From a bacterium Ga0077546 (GTDB lineage: Bacteria; Cyanobacteriota; Vampirovibrionia; Obscuribacterales; Obscuribacteraceae), in the NCBI GenBank assembly GCA_001464165.1, contig LNEX01000467.1:1-11043 (forward strand): a stretch of DNA of 11,043 nt. Reading direction: 5' to 3'. The notes under the pieces are model-generated. The model saw only the letters and a list, made by a program, of their open reading frames with translations, was not told the DNA's origin and searched no databases. How positions within the stretch are numbered: the first letter of the stretch is position 1; each line of letters opens with the position of its first letter. Positions 1-7,327 of this stretch are shown piece by piece. The position numbers and the translations under genes were made by a program.

Positions 1-25
1 GGTGCGGCCTCAAACTCTAAGCTAA

Positions 26-568
26 TTATCGGCCTATTTGCTTACCAAAATACCAAGCTCCCAAAAGTACAAGTGGAACACCCAGTACACGAACCGCTTG
101 GGGCATCATGGAGTAGACCGCAGAAAGAGCTAAGACCGAAATTCCAATTGAAAATGCCAACGCAAATTTGCGCTTAAGAACCTCTGGGTCATACTCTTCT
201 AATTGCTCATACAGCTCGCGTGTTTGGCACATTGCCTGCTGGTACAACTGACCAGGATGACTCGGCTGACTAAGTCGCTTCTCGGCCTCCGACTTTGCTA
301 GAGCTATTTCAATTGCCCTCATCTGCCAAAATCCAATTAAAACAAAAATCAGATAGGTCGGAAAAAGAATAGCGAAGGTCAGGGGTGAAATGAAAAGGCT
401 CAAGAAAGTAAGAAAATTAATTGAAATCAGAAAGAAAGTTGCAGCACCAAGCCGAATCCAAAACCTTATCTTGGGTGGCTTGGGAGGCTTTGGAGGCCTA
501 GAGCCAGGCGACATGTTACCAACACCGACGGTGAAATTATGCAAGAGGCGTTCGGTTTCTAAATCCAC
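26..568 (-). CDS. Four-helix integral membrane protein of unknown function
   Basis: A 180-residue protein with no recognised family. Hydrophobic segments lie at about residues 37-60, 62-82, 135-153 and 159-174, so I infer two membrane hairpins separated by a charged cytosolic or periplasmic stretch (residues 84-133) that could be helical. Residues 25-33 form a Pro-Lys repeat (PPKPPKPPK) just before the first helix. The start is a GTG. A GAGG Shine-Dalgarno lies 6 bases upstream, which favours it over the later ATG at 515 (Met19), whose upstream region has no such site. It lies 33 bp downstream of the flavoprotein gene on the same strand, so the two are probably co-transcribed. A role linked to that redox enzyme is possible but unsupported by any motif. 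Confidence 0.75.
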   Translation of the reverse strand: MDLETERLLHNFTVGVGNMSPGSRPPKPPKPPKIRFWIRLGAATFFLISINFLTFLSLFISPLTFAILFPTYLIFVLIGFWQMRAIEIALAKSEAEKRLSQPSHPGQLYQQAMCQTRELYEQLEEYDPEVLKRKFALAFSIGISVLALSAVYSMMPQAVRVLGVPLVLLGAWYFGKQIGR

Positions 569-601
569 AACCTACCTCGTGCCACAACTACTACACTTCG
601 C

Positions 602-2101
602 TTAGCCCTCGCTTACCTTAGCAAACAACAAATTCAGACTTTCCGCCATAGTCGGGTGCGAAAACATCACGTTAGCTAAGTCGGTATAAGGCATTTTCGC
701 CAGCATTGCTACTTGAATCACAGAGACTATCTCGCCGCCTGCTGCGGACAAAATTGAAGCGCCGAGTATCTGCTTGGTCTCAGCATCAATAACAGCCTTA
801 AGCAGACCCTTTGTCTCTCGCTCGGTCTGAGCGCGCGGAATGGTCTTAGCTTCAATCTTAGCCACAAGAATCTTGTGTCCAGCTTGCTTGGCTTCGGCCT
901 CCGTCATTCCCACACGACCTAGCTCAGGGTCTGTGAAAAGAGTATAGGGAACGATTCGGCCATCTGTTGTGCGACCAGCCCCAGACAAAGCATTGTCACG
1001 CAAGATACGATAATCGTCCCACGACAAATGAGTGAAGAACGGCCCACCCTTGCAATCGCCAATGGCGAAGATGCCAGGTACGTTAGTTTCTAAACGACTA
1101 TCAACCTTGACAAAATTGCGTGAATCAAGCGCCACACCGGCAGTCTCTAGGCCAAGATTCTCTGTATTAGGAAGGCGACCGGTAGCAACGAGCAAGTGGC
1201 TGACAGAAAGAATTCCCTTGTCGCCAAGATCAATTTCAGTGTTTTCGCCATTCTTCCTCAGCGACTTTATCGGTGAATCAAAAAGAATCTCTATGCCTTC
1301 GTCAAGCATTATCTGTTTGACGCAATTGCCAATTTCAGCATCTTCTCTGGGCAAAAAGTGATTGCCGCGCTCAATAATGGTGACTATGCTGCCTAAGCGT
1401 CTGAATATCTGAGCAAACTCAAGGGCAATATAGCCACCACCAACGATGCCTAAATGCGCAGGCAACTTCTCCAGCTCCATGATCGAGGTGCTGGTCAAAT
1501 AACCGCACTCTTCCAGGCCTTCATAAGAAGGAATCAGCGGCCGACTGCCGGTATTGATATATATTTTATCGCCAGTAACTACCTGCCTGGCGCCACTATT
1601 CAATTCAATTTCAATTGACTTAGCAGAAACAAACTTACCTTTGCCATAGAAGAAATCTAAGTTATCGGTATAGTCAAAGAGCTTCCAGTGGGCGTTGACC
1701 ATTCCCTCAACCACCGCTCTCTTGCGAGCCAGGGCAGCTTTTAGATTGGAATCTTTGACATCAGCGCCAGCTCGAATCTCAGCAGCGGCTTGCCCAGAAA
1801 AGCTAAAGCCTTCTTCTGCTGCCAGTCTTGCGGCATTAACAAGCTTGCTAGAAGCAACCAAGGTCTTAGTAGGAATGCAGGCAACATTGATGCAAGAGCC
1901 GCCAATCATCTTCTCTTCAATCAAGGCAACGCTAATACCTTTCGCCGCAAGGGCTAGAGCTAAAGACTTCCCCCCTTTGCCACCACCAAGTACAACTGTG
2001 TCGTAGTGCTTTACGTCGCTATCTGTTTGCATGTCTTTGCTACTGGTGTGCTTGATATCTTTTTCAGTAGAAGCAATTTCGTCTTTTTGGGGCGCAGCCA
2101 T
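602..2101 (-). CDS. RclA/MerA-like FAD-dependent pyridine nucleotide-disulfide oxidoreductase
   Basis: A 499-residue cytoplasmic flavoprotein of the class I disulfide oxidoreductase superfamily. Visible elements are an FAD-binding GGGKGG loop (39-44) and the redox-active pair C70 and C75 in GGSCINVACIPTK. A nucleotide-binding GGGYIALEFA loop (221-230) follows, with Glu244 at the end of the next strand, which suggests NADH use. The second FAD motif is AIGD (346-349), and the C-terminal dimerisation domain ends with His482/Glu487 in SHPTMAES. The CINVACIPTKTLV active site, the THLSWDDYRI segment and the HPTMAESLNLLF end resemble E. coli RclA (reactive chlorine defence) and mercuric reductases. 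The N-terminal metal-binding domain and C-terminal cysteine pair of true MerA are absent, so the substrate is uncertain. A longer frame reaches a TTG at 2203, but those 34 residues look non-coding. I chose the ATG at 2101, with GAG 6 bases upstream and a candidate promoter between the two starts. Confidence 0.9.
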   Translation of the reverse strand: MAAPQKDEIASTEKDIKHTSSKDMQTDSDVKHYDTVVLGGGKGGKSLALALAAKGISVALIEEKMIGGSCINVACIPTKTLVASSKLVNAARLAAEEGFSFSGQAAAEIRAGADVKDSNLKAALARKRAVVEGMVNAHWKLFDYTDNLDFFYGKGKFVSAKSIEIELNSGARQVVTGDKIYINTGSRPLIPSYEGLEECGYLTSTSIMELEKLPAHLGIVGGGYIALEFAQIFRRLGSIVTIIERGNHFLPREDAEIGNCVKQIMLDEGIEILFDSPIKSLRKNGENTEIDLGDKGILSVSHLLVATGRLPNTENLGLETAGVALDSRNFVKVDSRLETNVPGIFAIGDCKGGPFFTHLSWDDYRILRDNALSGAGRTTDGRIVPYTLFTDPELGRVGMTEAEAKQAGHKILVAKIEAKTIPRAQTERETKGLLKAVIDAETKQILGASILSAAGGEIVSVIQVAMLAKMPYTDLANVMFSHPTMAESLNLLFAKVSEG

Positions 2102-2136
2102 TTTTCGCTCTTTTCCTGGGGCTCGAACATCCAGGT

Positions 2137-2164
2137 ATTGTAATACTTTAAATTCTGATGTCGG
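2137..2164 (-). promoter_or_regulatory. Candidate sigma70-type promoter for the flavoprotein operon
   Basis: On the minus strand CCGACA (2164-2159) and TACAAT (2142-2137) are separated by 16 bases. TACAAT matches the -10 consensus at 5 of 6 positions and the -35 at 4 of 6. Transcription would start near 2130, downstream of the TTG at 2203, which supports the ATG at 2101 as the true start. Assigned by eye only. Confidence 0.35.
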
Positions 2165-2244
2165 GTAGCAATTTACTGGGTAAAAGAAATGTGACCTTCC
2201 CAAAATTCAAAATTCCTGATTAAGTTACCATTTCAGAGAAAACC

Positions 2245-4017
2245 ATGACTACCGCCAAGTTCCGACAATTGTCAGCCCTGCTTCTAGCCGCCTCTCTTGC
2301 AATTGGCCCGGCCTTAGCCTTAGCTGAAGATATAGACGAAGTGCGCCCCCACGGATTTACCCCTAGCGAACAAAGCAGTGCAATGCACTTTCCCCGCGCA
2401 AACAGGCGCGAAATGCTAGCTTCATCTCCCGAAGAAGCCCAAAAGATGGCAGATACAATGAAAACAGGGCTAGATGCCCAACATCAAAAATACACTTATA
2501 GAAAAGACGGATTCACACACACAATCGTGGTTGAATCAACAAAAAAGACCGTAGTAATAAGAGCAACCAACCCCAATGCAGCCAAAAATGAGTTACGCAC
2601 GGCACAAGCACTGGCCGAGCTATTTCCCCAAAACGAGCAAATAGCCTCGCTATTGAGTCGTCTGTACGAAGATGACAAAAATTGGTCAAAGGCTCTAGAG
2701 TACTTCCGAAAAGCCAATGCACTGAGCAATACAGACTCACTAGAAAACATTATCAACAAAATGGAGGGTAACGCAGCCTCAAGAGAAGCGAGGCTACAAT
2801 CGCACTATGCCTACTTTGAGTTGATGATGAAGCACTATGAAACTGCCATTCGAATGCTTACCAAATCAATTGAGTTAAAGCCAGACTATGAAACAAGCTA
2901 TCACAATCGAGCCAAAGCCTACCGCGCTTTGCACAAAAACGACTTAGCCGAAAAAGACGAAAAAAAGCTAAGAGAATTAATGCAAAACGGAGACAGCAAG
3001 ACTCAATTGGCACAGCTAAACTCTGACGGCACCTGGGCAATGCTGATGGTTGAATTGTATGCCTTAGAAGAGGCTCTCCGCATTTCTGACTCAACCCTTT
3101 TAAAAGAACCGAATTCGGCTTCTGCAATTCTTGCTCAAGCTAGAGCCAATCTTCGTCTAGGAAGATATGCTAAGGCTCTAGCCGCATATAAGAAACTTGA
3201 AACACTAGTAAAAAATTCAGCAGATCTGAAGGCAGAAGTGGCTGCTGCGGCTAACCTTGCGAAACAAGGCCCTCCGCCATATGGCGATTTATCGGCCATC
3301 AAGGCCATACCACAAGCAGCGTTTCCAGATCGCGGTACTGACTTGTCTGGCCGCAGCAACTCTCGCGGCAAGGGAAGCAGTGAACGCAGTCAAAATCTGA
3401 ACCAAACCAAATTTGCTGCCCCACCCCCAATCAGCAAAATCGCCGCCGACCATAAAGGCGACTATCGCGTCTATGCAGCTATTTGCACCGGGTTAAAAGC
3501 AAAGTCGCAAATGAAAGAATTGGACAACGAATTAAACAAAATGTTGTTGATCGTTCCCGACGACACTAAAGTCATAGAAACAAAAATAGAGGCGGCCGAG
3601 GCCTTGCGCGACTGGATAGGCGCAGAAAAATACTGCAATATTTATTTGAATCAGCTAAAACAAGGCAAAAACGGCCCAATGAAGACTGAGTTCGTACAAT
3701 ACGCCTATGGCGTGAGAGCACTAGCTAGGCGCGCCCAGAAGAACTTGGCCGGAGCAATTGAAGATAGCACAATAGCGATAAAGTTGGCTCCTGAATCGGC
3801 ATTGGCTTACCGTGACCGTGGAGATGCCTACAGGCAAAGTGGCAAATACGACCTAGCAGTGGCCGACTACACAAGAGCTATTCAGCTAGACAGCTCAAAA
3901 GGCAGCAGCAACTATTGGCGACGAGCTAAAGCCTACGAGATATTGAACAATGTCGATTTAGCCAAAAAAGACTTAGAAATGGCCAAAAAGCTAGACGCGG
4001 CACAATCTAAGATTTAA
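2245..4017 (+). CDS. Secreted TPR-repeat protein
   Basis: A 590-residue exported protein. The first 27 residues form a Sec signal peptide with a hydrophobic core (ALLLAASLAIGPALA) and a likely cut after ALA-27. TPR-like helical pairs lie at about 117-163, 183-246 and 262-321, and the best block is at 484-590. There the pattern GAIEDSTIAIKLAPESALAY is followed by a canonical repeat (DRGDAYRQSGKYDLAVADY, then AIQLD). Residues about 335-400 are Pro/Ser/Asn-rich and probably a disordered linker. TPRs are protein-binding scaffolds, and no catalytic motif is visible, so the role is likely assembly or interaction in the periplasm or envelope. The start ATG has only a weak AGAGAA site 5 bases upstream. 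It diverges from the flavoprotein operon, and the 143-bp spacer between the two ATGs must hold both promoters. No clear terminator follows the stop. Confidence 0.88.
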   Translation: MTTAKFRQLSALLLAASLAIGPALALAEDIDEVRPHGFTPSEQSSAMHFPRANRREMLASSPEEAQKMADTMKTGLDAQHQKYTYRKDGFTHTIVVESTKKTVVIRATNPNAAKNELRTAQALAELFPQNEQIASLLSRLYEDDKNWSKALEYFRKANALSNTDSLENIINKMEGNAASREARLQSHYAYFELMMKHYETAIRMLTKSIELKPDYETSYHNRAKAYRALHKNDLAEKDEKKLRELMQNGDSKTQLAQLNSDGTWAMLMVELYALEEALRISDSTLLKEPNSASAILAQARANLRLGRYAKALAAYKKLETLVKNSADLKAEVAAAANLAKQGPPPYGDLSAIKAIPQAAFPDRGTDLSGRSNSRGKGSSERSQNLNQTKFAAPPPISKIAADHKGDYRVYAAICTGLKAKSQMKELDNELNKMLLIVPDDTKVIETKIEAAEALRDWIGAEKYCNIYLNQLKQGKNGPMKTEFVQYAYGVRALARRAQKNLAGAIEDSTIAIKLAPESALAYRDRGDAYRQSGKYDLAVADYTRAIQLDSSKGSSNYWRRAKAYEILNNVDLAKKDLEMAKKLDAAQSKI

Positions 4018-4032
4018 GCATTAGCCAGCCCA

Positions 4033-4060
4033 TTGATTGACTATACTGCTCAAATATTAT
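4033..4060 (+). promoter_or_regulatory. Candidate sigma70 promoter for the YceI-family gene
   Basis: TTGATT (4033-4038) and TATTAT (4055-4060) are separated by 16 bases, matching the consensus hexamers at 4 and 5 of 6 positions. Transcription would begin near 4067 and leave a leader of about 90 bases before the ATG at 4156. It implies the YceI gene is transcribed separately from the TPR gene upstream. Confidence 0.45.
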
Positions 4061-4155
4061 GCGCATGAGTTTTCACGATAGAGCCGCAAAATTGCGAATG
4101 CTAAAACCAATCACCCGTTAAGTTGAACCGTGTTACATCCAACCAGAGAGTCCAA

Positions 4156-4749
4156 ATGAAAACAAAAATCAGCAACACGCTCGTAGCTCTTGGCCTTCTA
4201 ACTGGCCTAAACAACGGCTTCAGTCTATCAGCCCAAGCAGCTGAGCCAGTTTGGAAGATCAATCCTGAAACATCAAGCATGAACTTTAAGCTGAAGAACA
4301 TGGGCCAGCCAGTAGATGGTAAATTCGGAAAGCTATCAGGAGACGTCACCTACGACGGTAAAAACTTGACCCAAGCCGCAGTAAAAGCCAAAGTTGACAC
4401 CGCCAGCATCGATACAAAAAACGAAAAGCGCGACGAACACCTTAGAACCAAAGACTTTTTCGACGCCACTACTTTCCCGGTCGCTGAGTTTAACTCTTCA
4501 AAAATCGAAGTGGACAAAAGCGGAAATTTCAAGATCCTAGGCACACTTAATCTTCATGGTGTCTCCCAACCAGTGACTCTGTCAGCTGGCCCATTGAAAG
4601 AAAGCGTTGATGACGCTGGCAAAAAGCATTTACTGACCAATGCCACAACTGAAGTCGAACGCAAGAAATTCAGTATCGGCGGATTGACTGCTGCAACCAT
4701 CAGCAATGAAGTGGCCATCAATCTAGTCATTGACCTGGTGCAACAGTAA
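4156..4749 (+). CDS. YceI-family periplasmic protein
   Basis: A 197-residue member of the YceI family, small lipocalin-like beta-barrels that bind polyisoprenoid or other amphiphilic lipids in the periplasm. The signal peptide spans about residues 1-28 (hydrophobic core NTLVALGLLTGL, AQA cleavage site, mature end AEPVWKI). Family hallmarks are DEHLRTKDFFDATTFPVAEF (93-112), LNLHGVSQPVTL (131-142) and the terminal strand NEVAINLVIDL. Length and motif order are typical for a full-length member. The frame extends upstream to a TTG at 4123, but the ATG at 4156 has GAGAG 5 bases before it and begins a proper signal peptide. The gene converges with the small minus-strand gene only 7 bp away. The ligand cannot be read from sequence. 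Some family members respond to base or osmotic stress, but nothing here shows that. Confidence 0.93.
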   Translation: MKTKISNTLVALGLLTGLNNGFSLSAQAAEPVWKINPETSSMNFKLKNMGQPVDGKFGKLSGDVTYDGKNLTQAAVKAKVDTASIDTKNEKRDEHLRTKDFFDATTFPVAEFNSSKIEVDKSGNFKILGTLNLHGVSQPVTLSAGPLKESVDDAGKKHLLTNATTEVERKKFSIGGLTAATISNEVAINLVIDLVQQ

Positions 4750-4756
4750 AGATTTT

Positions 4757-5035
4757 TCAGCTCGCCATCGAGCGACTGACTTCTTCGCGTCTTTTGCGAC
4801 CAGCCTCAGAGTTCTCATAGGCACGCCAGGCACTGTCAGTGTCTTTCGACAAAGTCAAAGCAGGCATTTGCTGATCACTTGAGTTGGAAGATTGGAAAAT
4901 ACTATTCCAAAGTTTAAGCTCTTCGCTGAACTCTCGTTTGCTCACAGGCATGGGAGAAATATTAGCCATCATCTCTTCGCCTAAGCGTTCGCGAACTGAC
5001 TCAAAAGGGGATTTTTCAGAGCTTTGGTTTGCCAT
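4757..5035 (-). CDS. Small hydrophilic hypothetical protein
   Basis: A 92-residue product that I do not recognise. It is rich in Ser, Glu, Arg and Met, has no membrane segment or signal peptide, and has alternating acidic and basic patches (FESVRERLGEEM, REFSEELKLW, GRKRREEVSRS) that suggest helices. The start at 5035 is preceded by GGAG with 6-base spacing, the strongest evidence that the gene is real. The frame also opens at an ATG at 5092, but the added residues (MLLMASMLLMAS...) are translated from an 18-bp tandem repeat and lack a ribosome binding site. It converges with the YceI gene and diverges from the 110-residue gene. A competing plus-strand frame over 4884-5135 has no Shine-Dalgarno and is judged a shadow. 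Confidence 0.55.
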   Translation of the reverse strand: MANQSSEKSPFESVRERLGEEMMANISPMPVSKREFSEELKLWNSIFQSSNSSDQQMPALTLSKDTDSAWRAYENSEAGRKRREEVSRSMAS

Positions 5036-5057
5036 TGTAGACTCCATTGGTAAAACT

Positions 5058-5099
5058 GATGCCATCAGTAACATCGACGCCATGAGCAACATCGATGCA
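5058..5099. repeat. 18-bp tandem repeat, about 2.3 units
   Basis: Two 18-bp units, GATGCCATCAGTAACATC (5058-5075) and GACGCCATGAGCAACATC (5076-5093), differ at three positions and are followed by a partial GATGCA. The unit is six codons long, so it stays in frame on both strands. It lies just upstream of the chosen start of the 92-residue gene and extends that frame without a ribosome binding site. Confidence 0.75.
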
Positions 5100-5260
5100 C
5101 TGTTCTATCCACACCCTGAAATTTCTCGACAATGAAAATGGCGAGGGAAGATTAAATCGATAGGCAAAGTCGCGACCACCAATGGTACAAACTGGCAACT
5201 TTTAGTTCACTACTGCACTACTTTTGAAATACTCAGAAAACAAGGAGTTAAACTCAGCTA

Positions 5261-5593
5261 GTGAAGTGGCAAGGCTGCCCCCAAGTAAAACTACCCCTGC
5301 TCGGCGTTGAACTTGACTCCGGCGACGTCAACATATTTTCCACAGTTGCTCATGCTCAGAGTTACATCGAATCATATGACTTAGATACCTGGCAGTTATT
5401 CGGCGCCGACGGCTTAGTGTTCGCCCTGTCAAGCAATGGCGAAGGACAGCCAGTCATAATAAAACCTACCAGCGATCACGACACTATAAAACTTAGGGAA
5501 TTCATTCAACGATATTTGGATGCTCTCGGCTACAAAGCAGACACTGAGCGGGCCAAACTCAATACGATTCTAGACACTCTAAAGCGTTTCTAA
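5261..5593 (+). CDS. Small hypothetical protein, immunity-protein-like layout
   Basis: A 110-residue cytosolic protein without signal peptide or membrane segment. I cannot name a family with confidence. The layout (strand GVELDSGDVNIF, then a helix TVAHAQSYIESYDL, then WQLFGADGLVFALSS, a strand QPVIIKP and a final helix LREFIQRYLDALG) recalls small immunity proteins of polymorphic toxin systems, but no toxin gene is adjacent, so this is only a hint. An in-frame TAA at 5249-5251 rules out an earlier start, and the first available start is the GTG at 5261. The AAGGAG at 5242-5247 is a strong Shine-Dalgarno sequence but lies 13 bases away, longer than usual. A hairpin ending in a short T run follows the stop directly, so it is probably a single-gene transcript. 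Confidence 0.65.
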   Translation: MKWQGCPQVKLPLLGVELDSGDVNIFSTVAHAQSYIESYDLDTWQLFGADGLVFALSSNGEGQPVIIKPTSDHDTIKLREFIQRYLDALGYKADTERAKLNTILDTLKRF

Positions 5594-5630
5594 AGCTGTC
5601 AGTTTGTTCCTAAGAAAGTCTGACAGTTTT
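5592..5630 (+). terminator. Rho-independent terminator-like hairpin
   Basis: CTGTCAG (5596-5602) pairs perfectly with CTGACAG (5620-5626). Flanking AAAG and TTTT can extend the stem to about 11 pairs including one G-U. The loop is 17 bases, and a T4 run closes the structure. It starts at the stop codon of the 110-residue gene. The short T run and long loop make it a moderate rather than strong terminator. Confidence 0.55.
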
Positions 5631-5663
5631 AGAAACCGCAAAACCAAAGACGTATTGCGTCAA

Positions 5664-5681
5664 TTGAAAGCTGACTTTCAA
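5664..5681. promoter_or_regulatory. 7-4-7 inverted repeat upstream of the Cys-rich TPR gene
   Basis: TTGAAAG, a CTGA loop, then CTTTCAA is a perfect inverted repeat. The left arm contains TTGAAA, a -35-like hexamer, so it could be an operator or a small hairpin. No convincing -10 hexamer sits at the right distance. It lies in the 230-bp spacer before the TPR gene at 5826. Confidence 0.25.
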
Positions 5682-5694
5682 AAATCAAAATAGC

Positions 5695-5717
5695 GAGATT
5701 TTCTAGGGAAAAATCTC
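5695..5717. other. 8-bp-stem AT-rich hairpin
   Basis: GAGATTTT (5695-5702) and AAAATCTC (5710-5717) are perfectly complementary around a 7-base loop, followed a few bases later by TTTT at 5722-5725. It could be a second, weak terminator after the 110-residue gene or a leader structure of the next gene. The evidence is the symmetry alone. Confidence 0.3.
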
Positions 5718-5825
5718 TCCGTTTTGGAAATCACAACAACAACAGCGAAAGCAACACAAAGCCAAACTTAACCTTGAGCTAAAGCAATTGTGGGTACATC
5801 CAATGAACAGCCCTAGGAGCATAAG

Positions 5826-6962
5826 ATGAAATTGCAACGCGCTACGACCTTTTCACTGCTCTCGTTGTTAACGGTATCGACTCTGGTCACGTCTAATGCC
5901 TTCCCTTCCCGAGCATGCACTCGCATTGAACCACATCATATTTCAGTTAACAACGTCACACCATGCAAAATGCACCAGATCTGCACATTTGGCTGCAACG
6001 AAACAACTGACGCGCCAGCAAAAGTCATGCCGCATGCAGCCAGATTTTGCGCACGCAGTGGAGACAAAAAGGTCTTAGCACACGACTTCATAGGCGCCAT
6101 TGACGATTACACCCGCGCTACTGAACTCAACCCCACCTTTGCTAGAATTTTTGCCCCAGAGACTGACAATTTCCTCATCCAATGCGACTTACAAGCACTA
6201 CTAGCTGATTACGATCGTGTTTTGCTAACCAATCCAGACAACCCATATGCCTTAGCACTGCGTGGAGAAATCAAATTAAACCTTAGAGACAAAGCAGGTG
6301 CAGAAGCTGATTTCAAAAAATCTCTGCTCTACAAAAGAGATCTCTACTTCGCCAATCTAAGACTTACTGAATCAAGTCTCTTCCTTGAGTCTGACAATAT
6401 CACTGAGAATATCTCATCAGCAGAATTTGACAAAGCGTTGCAGCTCTTTCCCCACAATGCACGCATGCATCACAACATGGGTCTTGCTCTTGGTCAACTT
6501 GGATTTGCAGAAATGGCTGCTGCCGAATACAGCGAAGCTAACAGACTAAGCCCTGAATGGTCGCGGCCATATTACATGATGGCTTTTGCTGACCTAGAGC
6601 GAGGCGACAAGCAGGCCGCCATGACCGATCTCAACAAATGCATTAAGTATGAACCAGATTGGGCTTGGGCCTATGTCGTTAGAGCACAACAAGAATCAAA
6701 AGCGCACAACTACCAGGCGGCAATAGAAGATCTAGACCAGGCTATGGAGCTTGAACCAGGCATAAGCTGGCTAGAGAGCTGCCACGCACGACTGAGAATC
6801 TCATCAGGAGACACATTGGGAGGCGTCAGCGAATTGATAGGCATTGCTAGCAGGAGAAGTGAACTCTTTATTCTCTTGGCCATGTGGTTCATCCTGGGGC
6901 AGCTGAAGCTGGTTAGCCTGGGCAGAGAAGAAATCAGACGCAGGCTTCTAATCAACGAGTAA
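5826..6962 (+). CDS. Secreted TPR protein with Cys-rich N-terminus
   Basis: A 378-residue exported TPR protein. Residues 1-30 form a signal peptide (KLQR then a hydrophobic stretch FSLLSLLTVSTLV). Cleavage is likely near SNA-25 or SRA-30. A true lipobox is not evident, although Cys31 follows SRA. The mature N-terminus carries C31, C47, C53, C57 and C75, a cluster that could form disulfides or bind metal. TPR units follow at about 74-106, 120-170, 195-242, 245-276 and 279-312, with good consensus in AAAEYSEANRLSPEWSRPYY and QAAIEDLDQAMELEPG. Residues 347-366 (LFILLAMWFILGQLKLVSLG) are strongly hydrophobic and may be a membrane helix or a buried last helix. The start has AGGAG 7 bases upstream. 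It resembles the 590-residue TPR protein upstream in architecture but not closely in sequence. Confidence 0.88.
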   Translation: MKLQRATTFSLLSLLTVSTLVTSNAFPSRACTRIEPHHISVNNVTPCKMHQICTFGCNETTDAPAKVMPHAARFCARSGDKKVLAHDFIGAIDDYTRATELNPTFARIFAPETDNFLIQCDLQALLADYDRVLLTNPDNPYALALRGEIKLNLRDKAGAEADFKKSLLYKRDLYFANLRLTESSLFLESDNITENISSAEFDKALQLFPHNARMHHNMGLALGQLGFAEMAAAEYSEANRLSPEWSRPYYMMAFADLERGDKQAAMTDLNKCIKYEPDWAWAYVVRAQQESKAHNYQAAIEDLDQAMELEPGISWLESCHARLRISSGDTLGGVSELIGIASRRSELFILLAMWFILGQLKLVSLGREEIRRRLLINE

Positions 6963-7008
6963 CTGTTCTCGCAAGAGCTATTTTCAGATTAGCTGCAGCC
7001 AGCAAAAT

Positions 7009-7022
7009 TGTTCACGTGAACA
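7009..7022. promoter_or_regulatory. Perfect 14-bp palindrome
   Basis: TGTTCACGTGAACA is a perfect palindrome lying 46 bp after the stop of the Cys-rich TPR gene. It has the form of a dimeric regulator's operator with GTTC/GAAC half sites, and the GTTC motif recurs throughout the arrays that follow. No promoter or gene start is evident next to it, so the function is unknown. Confidence 0.4.
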
Positions 7023-7160
7023 TTCTTTAGAATGGCGTCCAAACAATCTACCCATGACAATATCAACAATTTATTTTCAATTTTAAAAAAACTGTTGCGA
7101 ACACCAAAAACATCTGCTACAAATAAAGTATCGATGTCACCACTGTTCATTGCGTTCAAT

Positions 7161-7238
7161 GTACTGTACTGGTCCAAGTTCGATGTACTGTTCAAGTCCG
7201 ATGTATTGTTCAAGTCCGACGTACTTTTCGAGTTCGAA
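7161..7238. repeat. Array A: 18-bp direct repeats
   Basis: Units begin with GTAC or GTAT: a longer 24-bp first copy (7161-7184), GTACTGTTCAAGTCCGAT (7185-7202), GTATTGTTCAAGTCCGAC (7203-7220) and GTACTTTTCGAGTTCGAA (7221-7238). A further GTACTGACC starts at 7239. On the plus strand the unit would encode repeating DVLFKS, but no gene start supports translation. The unit resembles array B, with GTACT followed by GTTC. Confidence 0.8.
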
Positions 7239-7302
7239 GTACTGACCTTGTAGTTGTTCAGTTCATTTTGTGTTCATGTCCTCCTTCATGTACGTGTTTG
7301 TT

Positions 7303-7314
7303 TTCGAGCTCGAA
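7303..7314. repeat. Central 12-bp palindrome between the two arrays
   Basis: TTCGAGCTCGAA is perfectly self-complementary. It lies between arrays A and B within about 2 bp of the midpoint of the 17-bp inverted repeats. A near copy, TTTTCGAGTTCGAAGT, occurs at 7226-7241 in the last unit of array A. Confidence 0.6.
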
Positions 7315-7327
7315 GTTCACTGTCCGT

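Noticed and set aside
2102..2203. 34-residue N-terminal extension of the flavoprotein from a TTG
   Set aside because: The added residues do not resemble the family, TTG is a rare start, and the candidate promoter lies downstream of it.
4760..4773. GCTCG/CGAGC hairpin between the convergent genes as a bidirectional terminator
   Set aside because: The stem is only 5 bp, lies inside the end of the minus-strand gene, and is not followed by a T run in either direction.
7032..7253. Small plus-strand gene of 73 codons, with DVLFKS repeats at its end
   Set aside because: No Shine-Dalgarno before the ATG. The C-terminal third is just array A translated, and the opposite strand has an equally open frame (6989-7213).
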